From contig USNB01000003.1 in the NCBI GenBank assembly GCA_900555875.1, positions 1 through 21,953 on the forward strand: a DNA stretch of 21,953 nt. Direction: 5' to 3'. This document shows, piece by piece, positions 7,327 to 15,327 of the stretch. The DNA is from an uncultured Eubacteriales bacterium. GTDB taxonomy: Bacteria > Bacillota > Clostridia > Christensenellales > Pumilibacteraceae. The notes beneath the pieces are model-generated. The model was not told the DNA's origin and did no database searches. It worked only from the letters and a program-made list of their open reading frames with translations. How positions within the stretch are numbered: the first letter of the stretch is position 1; each line of letters opens with the position of its first letter. Position numbers and translations under genes: made by a program.

Positions 7327-10313
7327 TTTTCTTTCTCCTTTCTCTTAGCCGAGATATATGACGCGATGCTCATCGCCGAGCAGCCCGCGGCAGCCACAGA
7401 CAGCAGCACGATGATCGCTATTATGAGGCTCTGCCACCATGGCAATACGTTCCTGACTTCGGAATCGGACGTCAGTCCGTTTACGAGATTAGAATTGGCA
7501 AATGAGTAATAGAACTGTTTGTTGGTCTCGCGCAGTTTTCCGAGGAGATACCCGTCGTCGTTGTCCAATATCGCTTTTTTGATCTTAGGTCCCGCGAAAT
7601 AGTCCGCGCCGACGCTTATACAGTACATATCGTTGCCCGCCGCCTGCATCTCGACCGGATGCTGATATATCTTTCCCGTCACGGCGTCGCTGATGATAAC
7701 GCCGTTGAACCCCCATTCGTCCGTCAGCAGATCTTCCTGCAGCGCGGAGCTTTGACCGGCATAAGTGCAGCCTATGCGGCTGTACGACGTCATAACGCCT
7801 AAAGCGCCTCCTATCGTAAAAGCCGCTTCGAAGCCCTTGAGCGGTCCTTCGCGCAACGTCTGTTCGGTCATGAACGTGCCGACGCCGTAACGGTTGGTCT
7901 CCTGATCATTGGCGGCGAGATGTTTAGGAGCAACATTCACTCCCATGCGCTGCATCTCACGCACCTCCGTTCCGAGAAAATAGTAATTCGTAACCGGGTC
8001 TTCGGAGTAATATTCGTAATTGCGTCCCGAATACGGCGTACGATGAAGATTGGCTGCGGGCGACCACATCTGGGTCGCTCCCGAATACAGATTATCTTCG
8101 CCGAGGAATCTGCCTCGCTTTGCCGCGAGATCCAGGTTCCATGTGGATGACAATACGGTCTCGGACGGATAACATGTCGCCCCGCGACGGTCTCCGTATA
8201 TATACGCCTGCTGAGCGCCGTCCGGCCCGTCGTTATTCTTCTGCTCGGGCTTTGACACGCTGATCACGCCGCGAGTACTGAAACTGTCGTCCAGTATGCT
8301 CACCATATCGTCCAATGAAAGCTGATCCAGGAAAACATCCCACTTCTCATCGTCATCGTAAGGAACGCCGTACATATCCGCGAATTTAACGCCCGCATCC
8401 TTACCGAGCGTGAAATCATCGACGCCCGGCGCATCATCCGGTTTTTCATACGTATAGCCGTCCAGCTCGACAAGCATTTCTTCGGTCACCGCAACGGTAG
8501 TCGTTTCGGTAGGATAAGTCCCGCTCCAGTTCTTACGAGTAAGATACGTCACCGCGTCCTCTACCCAATAGTTTATATCCGCATCGTCGAACAGATTGGT
8601 CACTCGGTTGCCCGTCTGCCGCGACGTCAGATACGTTTCTTTGTCCTCTTCGCGCGTAAGCACTACCGCATCGTCGGCGTTTCCGGGAGCCGTCATGGCG
8701 TCGACGCGTACGTCAGCGCCGGCTGCAGCCTTTGCGGCAAGCACGTTGTTGAGCGCATCGTGTACGTTATCTCCGATAGCGAAATAGTAGTCTCCGCCCG
8801 ACAGATAGTAACCCTTGAGCGCGTTATGATCGTAGCTCGCGAGCAGATACTCGTCTACACGCACTTCCACGGTTTCCGAGCTGCCCTCGTCGATCTCGCC
8901 GGTCTTGGCAAAGCCCGCCAGCTGCACGGCGCTCTTTTCCACGAGATTATCTCGTTCGTATACGCCGTACGGCGTCTGCGCGTACAGATGCACGACATGT
9001 TTGCCCGGCATCCCGCCCTCGTTTTTCACGGTGACGGACGCGACATACTCCTTCGTTTCGGCGTCGTACGTCACGCCGTTCAGCGTCTCCGAGAATTCGG
9101 AATACGACAGCCCGTGACCGAACGGATAGATCACTTCGTCGGCATACGTCCACGCCTCTCCGTCCGTCGAACCGACGGGATCGTCCGCGCCGTACCTGCC
9201 GAGGACAACGTCTTCATAGCGGGTCTCGTAATACTTATAACCCTGATATATGCCCTCCGCATATACAACGAGTTTACTCTCGAACTGAGCCTGATCCGCA
9301 AAATCCACCTTGTCGGCATTCGTATACGATATATCCCCGAAATTGACCATTGCAGGCGCGGACAGAGAATTCGCCGCATACGTTTCTACCAGCCTGCCCG
9401 AAGGATTGGCATCGCCCTTGAGCAGGTCAGCCACACCCTCGAAACCGCGCAGTCCCGGACTTCCTATCCACATACAGGCGTCGATACCGTATTCTTTTAA
9501 GAAACCGAGTTCGAGCGGATTCGTGGTATTGAGAAGAAGTATCACTTTAGTGAAAGTTCCGTTATCCTTATACTGCTTCACGAGCGAGAGCATATCCTTC
9601 TCCGCGTCATGCAGCTCGAGATGTTTTTTGCCCTCGTAGTCACTAACGGGCAGATCGCGCGTCTCGCCGCCTTCGCGCGCGAGCATGATCACCGCCACGC
9701 TTTTTTCAAAACTGCTCTTTATCTTTTCGGTGTAAAACGAAGCAGGCTCTTCACCGAGCAAGAACGCTGTATCGGGGCTGCCGGTACCTCCGCCCTTGCC
9801 GCCGCGATAGGAATCGCTCGATTCATATGCGTCCACAAGCGTCTCGTTGACCGCAAAACCCGCGTTTTTCAACGCGTCGACATACGTCACGAGATCTTTC
9901 TGTCCGTCCGTCCATGCTCCGCCCGAGCGCGGACGATAAAGAGGCTGTACTGTAGCATGTCCGAAGAGCGTGAGCTTCATCTCATCCGCTCCGAGCGGAA
10001 GAGCGTCGTTCTCGTTATGCAGCAATACCGCGCCCTCCGTCTCTTCCGTCACGCAATGAGCGTATTCGTCGACGAGCAGTTTTTCCAGACCTTCGTCGGA
10101 CGGGATACCGTTTTCCGTGTATGCCGTGCGATAACGATAAGTAGCGGGATCGGACGACAGACCGCCGACCACCTCGCTCAGCTTTACCCCGAGACCGTTG
10201 CTTATCTGCAACTCGTTCTGGAACGCCCATACGCTCATAACGATCGCCACACAAAGAACGAATATGAGTATCGCCGCGGCGGCTGTCCATTTTTTGGTGC
10301 CAAATAGTTTCAT
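7323..10313 (-). CDS. Membrane-anchored GH3-family glycosidase, permuted domain order (copy 1)
   Basis: This 996-residue GH3 beta-glycosidase-like protein is predicted to face outside the cell. Domains run in the reversed order known from some ruminal beta-glucosidases: N-terminal membrane helix (about 9-31), GH3 C-terminal sandwich (about 80-408, ending in PFGHGLSYSEF), Fn3-like domain (about 410-525), a linker, the GH3 N-terminal barrel (about 655-930) and a second membrane helix (about 959-985) with a basic tail. Visible barrel motifs are DGPDG, HRTPYSGRNYEYYSEDP, PKHLAANDQE and VIISDA, where Asp876 is the likely nucleophile. The Trp that usually follows it is replaced by Ala. With helices at both ends, both termini should be cytoplasmic and the enzyme outside. 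Start: AAGGGG upstream of ATG. Substrate cannot be stated. Confidence 0.88.
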   Translation of the reverse strand: MKLFGTKKWTAAAAILIFVLCVAIVMSVWAFQNELQISNGLGVKLSEVVGGLSSDPATYRYRTAYTENGIPSDEGLEKLLVDEYAHCVTEETEGAVLLHNENDALPLGADEMKLTLFGHATVQPLYRPRSGGAWTDGQKDLVTYVDALKNAGFAVNETLVDAYESSDSYRGGKGGGTGSPDTAFLLGEEPASFYTEKIKSSFEKSVAVIMLAREGGETRDLPVSDYEGKKHLELHDAEKDMLSLVKQYKDNGTFTKVILLLNTTNPLELGFLKEYGIDACMWIGSPGLRGFEGVADLLKGDANPSGRLVETYAANSLSAPAMVNFGDISYTNADKVDFADQAQFESKLVVYAEGIYQGYKYYETRYEDVVLGRYGADDPVGSTDGEAWTYADEVIYPFGHGLSYSEFSETLNGVTYDAETKEYVASVTVKNEGGMPGKHVVHLYAQTPYGVYERDNLVEKSAVQLAGFAKTGEIDEGSSETVEVRVDEYLLASYDHNALKGYYLSGGDYYFAIGDNVHDALNNVLAAKAAAGADVRVDAMTAPGNADDAVVLTREEDKETYLTSRQTGNRVTNLFDDADINYWVEDAVTYLTRKNWSGTYPTETTTVAVTEEMLVELDGYTYEKPDDAPGVDDFTLGKDAGVKFADMYGVPYDDDEKWDVFLDQLSLDDMVSILDDSFSTRGVISVSKPEQKNNDGPDGAQQAYIYGDRRGATCYPSETVLSSTWNLDLAAKRGRFLGEDNLYSGATQMWSPAANLHRTPYSGRNYEYYSEDPVTNYYFLGTEVREMQRMGVNVAPKHLAANDQETNRYGVGTFMTEQTLREGPLKGFEAAFTIGGALGVMTSYSRIGCTYAGQSSALQEDLLTDEWGFNGVIISDAVTGKIYQHPVEMQAAGNDMYCISVGADYFAGPKIKKAILDNDDGYLLGKLRETNKQFYYSFANSNLVNGLTSDSEVRNVLPWWQSLIIAIIVLLSVAAAGCSAMSIASYISAKRKEKEK

Positions 10314-10333
10314 ACGTTTCCCCTTTTATCGCT

Positions 10334-10361
10334 TGCGCCGCACCATTGAAAGTGCGGCGCA
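10334..10361 (-). other. Intercistronic hairpin between the two 996-aa GH3 genes
   Basis: Ten-base arms TGCGCCGCAC (10334-10343) and GTGCGGCGCA (10352-10361) enclose an 8-base loop in the 87-base gap. No T-tract follows on the minus strand and the next ribosome binding site starts about 10 bases later. It is therefore more likely a processing or stability element than a terminator. Confidence 0.6.
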
Positions 10362-10400
10362 CGACGTTTGCTATACTTTTTTTGCTGTTCTTGTTTTGCG

Positions 10401-13391
10401 CTATTCTTGCTTTACCGCTCTCTTTCGTTCGACCAGCCACCGGTAACAGAACAGTCCCGCCGACGCCACGGCGGCAACGCCTACTACAACGTCTATAACG
10501 ATAAGCAGTATCTGCCACCACGTCAGGATATTAACGAATCTGTCGTCCGCGTCGGTTCCGTTCATTTCGACACTGTAATTACCGACGTTGAACAATATAC
10601 GTTTACAGGATTCGAACATCGCATTCACCACGACAGGTTCGTTTCTGTAATCATTGAAGCTATGACCGGACGAAGTCAGCCATATGTCGGTACCGGCAAG
10701 GATGCCGTTGAGCGTAGTCATGTATTCCACGCCGTTTGAATCCGCCATATCGGTCATGACAAAGCCTTCAAAACCGAATTCGTCGCGCAATATACCGTCT
10801 ATGAGATCTGCGCTCCCGCTCGTCCAGAGCGCTCCCGCGCGGTTGAACGAACTCATGATCGCATGCGCGTTTCCGCGTTTGGGCGAGCATGCGTATTTCC
10901 AAGGTTCGAGGAATATCTCGCGTGCCGCCTGCTCGTTCAGCCAAACGCTTACGCCGTTACGATCGGATTCCTGATCATTGAACACATAATGCTTGGGGTA
11001 TGCCATGACGCCCTTGCTCTGTATGCCTTTGATCTCCGCTTCGGCGGCGATGCCGGTAAGGAAAGGATCTTCGGAAAAATACTCGTGCGCACGACCGCCG
11101 TAAGGCGTGCGGTGGATATTTATACCGGGGATCCACATGCCGCTGTAATCGGTGAGCAGCGTGTCGTTCGCCATCGCTATGCCTATCTCACGCAGAAGGT
11201 CGAGATCGAACGTGGAAGCCCATATGCCTTCGCACGGGAATCTGGCGCCCGACGTGCTCTCTTTGCAATAAGTGGGACCGTCCATTTCCTTCGTCTGAGG
11301 CTTTGACACGCTGGAAACGCTCGCCGTTTGGCAGAAGCCGGTGGTAAGCAGCATGTTCATTTCGTCGAACGTCATCTGAGACGTAAGGTCGTCCCAGCGA
11401 GGATCGTCGTACGGTATTATCTCACCAGTACCGTTGATGGTCGGATGGAGCATAGCAAGAGACAATCCGTTCTGCTCTCCAAGTCCGGGCATGGCTTCGT
11501 CGTTTTCGGGGATGTCTTCGATCGTTTTATTGGCAAGATCTTCCGCCATGCGATCGGTAACGGTTATCTCTATGCTTTCGGTCGGCCAGGTGCCAGTCCA
11601 GTCGCTGCGGGACACGTATGTCACGGAATTGTCCCCGCGACCTTCGTATTTGTTTATATCCAGCCAATCGAGCCTGGCGTTTATCTCATTACCCGTTTCT
11701 TCGGATACGGAGTACGTTTCGGTGTCCGCCGCATCAAGACTTAACGCCGTGGCGACGAGTTCGGCATTGCCCTCCCCATCCATGCGCGCATCCTGCTCCG
11801 CGGTAAGGTCTTTGAAAGCGAGTATATTGTTTATCGCGTCATGCGCGTCTCTGCCGACGGTGAACAGATAGTCGCCCTTATCGAGGATATATGTTCCCGC
11901 TCCGTCGGTATCGAACGACGTAAGTCTCGATTTTTCCACGGTGATGTTCACTGTCTCGCCGCCGCCGCGACCGAGCACATTGGTCTTGGCAAAACCCACG
12001 AGTTCGACGGACGCTTTTTCCACGCCGCCTGAAGTATACGGTTTCTGCGCATATATCTGAACGGTATGTCTGCCGTCGGTCTCGCCCGTGTTCTCGACAT
12101 AAACGGATACGTTGAACGTCTTGCCGTCGGGGGCGGGAGCAACAGTAAAGTCGCTGTAAGAGAAAGTGGTATACGACAAACCGTAGCCGAAAGGATACGC
12201 TACTTCGTCAGAATACACATAGTCGCCTGCACCCGCCGTCCCGAGGACTACGTCCTCATATCGCGTTTCGTAATAACGGTAGCCGACATATATCCCTTCG
12301 TTGTATACGCCGTAGTTGCGCTGAGTAGTAGTCAGCGAATGTTCGGAGGCTCCGATGTACTCGCGTGAAAACGTTCCGTAAGGATTCAGCGCCCAGCTCG
12401 CCATGGCGGGAGAAGAGAGATTATCTTTAAGGTATGTATCCGTGAGCCTGCCGGAAGGATTAACTTTTCCTATGAGCGCGTCCACGACAGCATGTATGCC
12501 GCTCGCGCCGACATTTCCCACCCACAGACATGCATCCACGACGACATCCTCGTCATCGAGAAAATCGAGCTGAACGGGTATAGCGGAATTAAGAAGCACG
12601 ATCACTTTGCCGAACGTACCGCTGCGCCTGAGCGCAGACACCTGTTCGAGCACGTCGCGTTCTTCCGGAGAAAGGGCGAGATAGTTTCCGCCTTCGCCGT
12701 CGCTGCCGAAGTTGACGTTGGGATCCGAGCCTTCGGTGTCATCGCGCGTTATGACCACGATCGCGGCGTCGCCGTAAGACGCAAACGTATCCGGCATACC
12801 GTTATCTACAAGAAGGCTCCACGGTGCTTCGTTGATATTGTAGCTTATCTTGTTCGATTCGGGATTGAGTCCGCTGGTCCCGCCGTACGACCGTGCGGCT
12901 CCGGTATCATAGAGATCCCAGAGACTGTCGTTGACGGAAAATCCTTCCGCTTCGAGCGCGGCTCTGAGCGTCGGATATTTTCTGTCGCTTATCGGATCGG
13001 ACGGCGTCCAGATGCGCATTCCCTGACGGCTGCTGTTGAACTCGACCGAACCCGTGAGGAACAGGCTGACGTTACGTTCTTCGGCGGACAGGGGAAGCGT
13101 TCCCGGCTCGTTTTTAAGAAGTACGAGACCTTCCGCCTCCACCTCTTCGCAAAGCGCGTCGGACGAAGCCCGCAGCTGATCGTAATTTTCGAAATCGGCG
13201 GTATACTCCTCGACCTCGATGACCTGTCCGCTGTCGCCCTCTATGACCTTATAGCTTTGCAGCTTAAACGTCTGATTGATCAGAGTACTGTAAGAGAATC
13301 CCACCGAAGTCGCGATAATAAGCACCACAAACAACGGTATAAGTATCTCCGCGAGCAATCTGAGCACTTTTACCGGTATCGGAAATCTCAT
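10401..13391 (-). CDS. Membrane-anchored GH3-family glycosidase, permuted domain order (copy 2)
   Basis: This protein is also 996 residues and shares the architecture of the downstream copy, though the sequences are clearly diverged. It has a membrane helix (about 11-34), GH3 C-terminal sandwich (to about 405, ending in PFGYGLSYTTF), Fn3-like domain, GH3 barrel from about 660, and a C-terminal membrane helix (about 957-982) with a basic tail. Barrel motifs: MDGP, HRTPYGGRAHEYFSEDP, PKHYVFNDQESDRNG and FVMTDM, with Asp881 as the predicted nucleophile and Met in place of the usual Trp. An acidic loop TEGSDPN in the sandwich sits where GH3 enzymes often carry the acid/base Glu. The start codon overlaps the stop of the small membrane-protein gene as ATGA. 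Different loop sequences from copy 1 suggest a different substrate. Confidence 0.88.
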   Translation of the reverse strand: MRFPIPVKVLRLLAEILIPLFVVLIIATSVGFSYSTLINQTFKLQSYKVIEGDSGQVIEVEEYTADFENYDQLRASSDALCEEVEAEGLVLLKNEPGTLPLSAEERNVSLFLTGSVEFNSSRQGMRIWTPSDPISDRKYPTLRAALEAEGFSVNDSLWDLYDTGAARSYGGTSGLNPESNKISYNINEAPWSLLVDNGMPDTFASYGDAAIVVITRDDTEGSDPNVNFGSDGEGGNYLALSPEERDVLEQVSALRRSGTFGKVIVLLNSAIPVQLDFLDDEDVVVDACLWVGNVGASGIHAVVDALIGKVNPSGRLTDTYLKDNLSSPAMASWALNPYGTFSREYIGASEHSLTTTQRNYGVYNEGIYVGYRYYETRYEDVVLGTAGAGDYVYSDEVAYPFGYGLSYTTFSYSDFTVAPAPDGKTFNVSVYVENTGETDGRHTVQIYAQKPYTSGGVEKASVELVGFAKTNVLGRGGGETVNITVEKSRLTSFDTDGAGTYILDKGDYLFTVGRDAHDAINNILAFKDLTAEQDARMDGEGNAELVATALSLDAADTETYSVSEETGNEINARLDWLDINKYEGRGDNSVTYVSRSDWTGTWPTESIEITVTDRMAEDLANKTIEDIPENDEAMPGLGEQNGLSLAMLHPTINGTGEIIPYDDPRWDDLTSQMTFDEMNMLLTTGFCQTASVSSVSKPQTKEMDGPTYCKESTSGARFPCEGIWASTFDLDLLREIGIAMANDTLLTDYSGMWIPGINIHRTPYGGRAHEYFSEDPFLTGIAAEAEIKGIQSKGVMAYPKHYVFNDQESDRNGVSVWLNEQAAREIFLEPWKYACSPKRGNAHAIMSSFNRAGALWTSGSADLIDGILRDEFGFEGFVMTDMADSNGVEYMTTLNGILAGTDIWLTSSGHSFNDYRNEPVVVNAMFESCKRILFNVGNYSVEMNGTDADDRFVNILTWWQILLIVIDVVVGVAAVASAGLFCYRWLVERKRAVKQE

Positions 13392-13804
13392 ATCGCCTCC
13401 TTCGTCGGAACTTCCTTATTTTTAAGCGTAGCGAACGCGAATATCGAACCGGCGAGCGCAAGCACGGAAAAGATCACAATAATAAAGAACGCGCCCGACA
13501 ACGTTTCGCCGTCTATACTGACCGCGACGTTCGCTATATAATTGATCTGGCTGGTGACGTATGCAAGCAGCGAAGCCATGAACGACACATAGCAGCAGAA
13601 CCCTGCGACCCTGAACCCCGTCACTATCGAGGCTGCTCCGAATACAGCGCCGAGTACATAAGTCACGATAACGAGGGGCGAATACCCCTGAACGAACGGC
13701 GTAAGCCCGGCGGCGAGATAAACGATCAGAGCGACAAGTCCGCACAGCGTCGCCACCGCAAGAACGTACCAACCCGGTCTTTTGATGTACGGGAATATTT
13801 TCAT
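13388..13804 (-). CDS. Small four-helix membrane protein upstream of GH3 copy 2
   Basis: This 138-residue protein is of unknown function, with about four hydrophobic segments at residues 13-33, 42-60, 66-85 and 103-125. A loop before the last helix (NVAVSIDGETLSG) is predicted to lie outside, and the tail is short and charged (KNKEVPTKEAI). Length, helix spacing and the Gly-containing loop before the last helix match the 135-residue protein at the operon's end, so each 996-aa GH3 gene is coupled to one such protein. GGAG lies 5 bases before the start and overlaps the end of the lipoprotein gene. The stop codon overlaps the next start (ATGA). I recognise no named family. Confidence 0.78.
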   Translation of the reverse strand: MKIFPYIKRPGWYVLAVATLCGLVALIVYLAAGLTPFVQGYSPLVIVTYVLGAVFGAASIVTGFRVAGFCCYVSFMASLLAYVTSQINYIANVAVSIDGETLSGAFFIIVIFSVLALAGSIFAFATLKNKEVPTKEAI

Positions 13805-13813
13805 GTTATCTCC

Positions 13814-15205
13814 TTACTTTCCTTGAATGTTTTCGGGATAGTATTCATACCACGTCACTTCGGTATCTGCATAAATATACATGCAATCCACGAGAGGGCA
13901 TTCCGCCTGATACGTACCGCTATGGCCGTAGTTATTGTTGACGTAAAGTCTTATCGTATTATGGCCGGCTTCCAGCGTGAGCGAAGTAGTTATGGTATAA
14001 TTTTCAAAGGGACGTTTATTCTGTTCACCGTTAGGCGTTCCGGGCGTCGTACCGTATGCCCCGGTAAGTTCCAATCCCTCATATCCGTCTTCCGGGCCGA
14101 GAGCTACAAAATCCTCATCGCCCTCGCTCTTCACGAGAAACTGAAGCTCGTCGTTGCTCAGTATCATATTATACATATCCGGAGTAAGACGGAAAACGAG
14201 CACTGCGTCATCCACGCTCTCCTGTACGGTTATCTCGAAATCAAGGAATGCACCGCGATACAGCAAACGGGAAATAAGGAAACCGTTGCTCACGCCCATC
14301 TCTTCGCCGTTCTCGAAATCGTCTGCGCTCATGATGAGCTGTGTGCCGGTAACATTGTCGGACATGCCCTGACCGGGTTTACCCGTAAGATACGTATATT
14401 CGGCTTCGAACGTATAGCCCTCCAGCCACTTCGCATACAGCGAAAGGTCGGACGACGAAACAGTAGCGATAAAATTGTATCTGTCCGTGCACTCAGGATC
14501 TGTGTACCAACCTCCGAAATAATAGCCGTCGCGGGAAGGCGCCGTAGGCTGAGTCGCCCTGAACCCTTCGATAACAAGCTCCTGACGATAAGGTCCCGTC
14601 TGATCGCCGTAGTTGAGATAATAGGAATATATGAAATAACCCTCAGTCGCTACAGGCGTCCATTTCGCATAAAGAGTGAGATCGGTCGTTACGGGCTCAT
14701 CGAAATCATACGCGACCGTTCCGTTCGCATCGGAGAACCATCCCGCAAACTCATAATTCTCTCTCTCGGGATCAGGGGGTCTGTCAACGGTACCGCCCTT
14801 GGTCGCCGTTTTTTCGAGATAGACGGTATCGGTATCGTCTTCATCTTCGTAATAGTTCTCATCGAATACAACGGTCACGCTGTTCTGCACCCATTTCGCG
14901 TAAAGCGTTATGTCTCCGGTGACCGCGGTAGTGAAAACGTATTCAGTCCCCTCGTCGGCATCTTCGGTCGTATACCAACCGTCGAACAGCCAGCCGTCGC
15001 GCACGGGCGCGGCCGGTTCGGCAACGGTCTTTCCTGATTCCACCGAGGATTCGGTATTTGCAGGGGCGTCCGGGTAATTAAGATCGAACGTCACGGTATA
15101 AGATATCGGCGTATCCTCGCGCGAGCCGCAACCTGCCGTTCCTATGGCAAGCACCGCAACGAGCATAACGACGGCAACTATCAAAGCTATTCCTTTCTTT
15201 TTCAT
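13814..15205 (-). CDS. Lipoprotein with three InlB-type repeats and a CBM-like C-terminal domain
   Basis: This 463-residue surface protein has a signal peptide ending in GTAGC, with Cys26 as the probable lipidation site. Three repeats of about 70 residues follow (about 36-104, 108-180 and 188-258). Each closes with a GW(Y/F) and an LYAKW signature (FDGWYTTEDA ... ITLYAKW; FAGWFSDANG ... LTLYAKW; FGGWYTDPEC ... LSLYAKW), typical of the Listeria-Bacteroides/Flg_new (InlB B) repeat. The last 200 residues look beta-rich and resemble carbohydrate-binding module sandwiches (starts FEAEYTYL, late strand HNTIRLYVNN), but I cannot assign a family. In the operon it could bind substrate for the neighbouring GH3 enzymes or act as an adhesin. 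GGAG and AAGGA precede the start. Confidence 0.85.
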   Translation of the reverse strand: MKKKGIALIVAVVMLVAVLAIGTAGCGSREDTPISYTVTFDLNYPDAPANTESSVESGKTVAEPAAPVRDGWLFDGWYTTEDADEGTEYVFTTAVTGDITLYAKWVQNSVTVVFDENYYEDEDDTDTVYLEKTATKGGTVDRPPDPERENYEFAGWFSDANGTVAYDFDEPVTTDLTLYAKWTPVATEGYFIYSYYLNYGDQTGPYRQELVIEGFRATQPTAPSRDGYYFGGWYTDPECTDRYNFIATVSSSDLSLYAKWLEGYTFEAEYTYLTGKPGQGMSDNVTGTQLIMSADDFENGEEMGVSNGFLISRLLYRGAFLDFEITVQESVDDAVLVFRLTPDMYNMILSNDELQFLVKSEGDEDFVALGPEDGYEGLELTGAYGTTPGTPNGEQNKRPFENYTITTSLTLEAGHNTIRLYVNNNYGHSGTYQAECPLVDCMYIYADTEVTWYEYYPENIQGK

Positions 15206-15224
15206 TTTTATCCTTCTCCTTTAT

Positions 15225-15284
15225 CTGAAACCGCCGCTCCGGCGGAAAACGATGAGCTTTCCGCCGGAGCAATACCTGTTTCAG
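15225..15284 (-). other. Intercistronic two-tier hairpin after the large GH3 gene
   Basis: Inner 13-base arms GCTCCGGCGGAAA (15236-15248) and TTTCCGCCGGAGC (15258-15270) are enclosed by outer arms CTGAAAC (15225-15231) and GTTTCAG (15278-15284). No T-tract follows on the minus strand and the lipoprotein ribosome binding site comes directly after. It probably stabilises the upstream message or attenuates the downstream genes. Confidence 0.6.
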
Positions 15285-15327
15285 CAGACTCCGTTTACGG
15301 AAGTCCTTATTCGGACGTTACTGATTT

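Noticed and set aside
5390..7509. Two long plus-strand open frames (5390-6307 and 6304-7509)
   Set aside because: They run antisense to the rubredoxin/ferredoxin operon and the small membrane-protein gene, have Arg/His-rich composition without recognisable domains, and lack ribosome binding sites.
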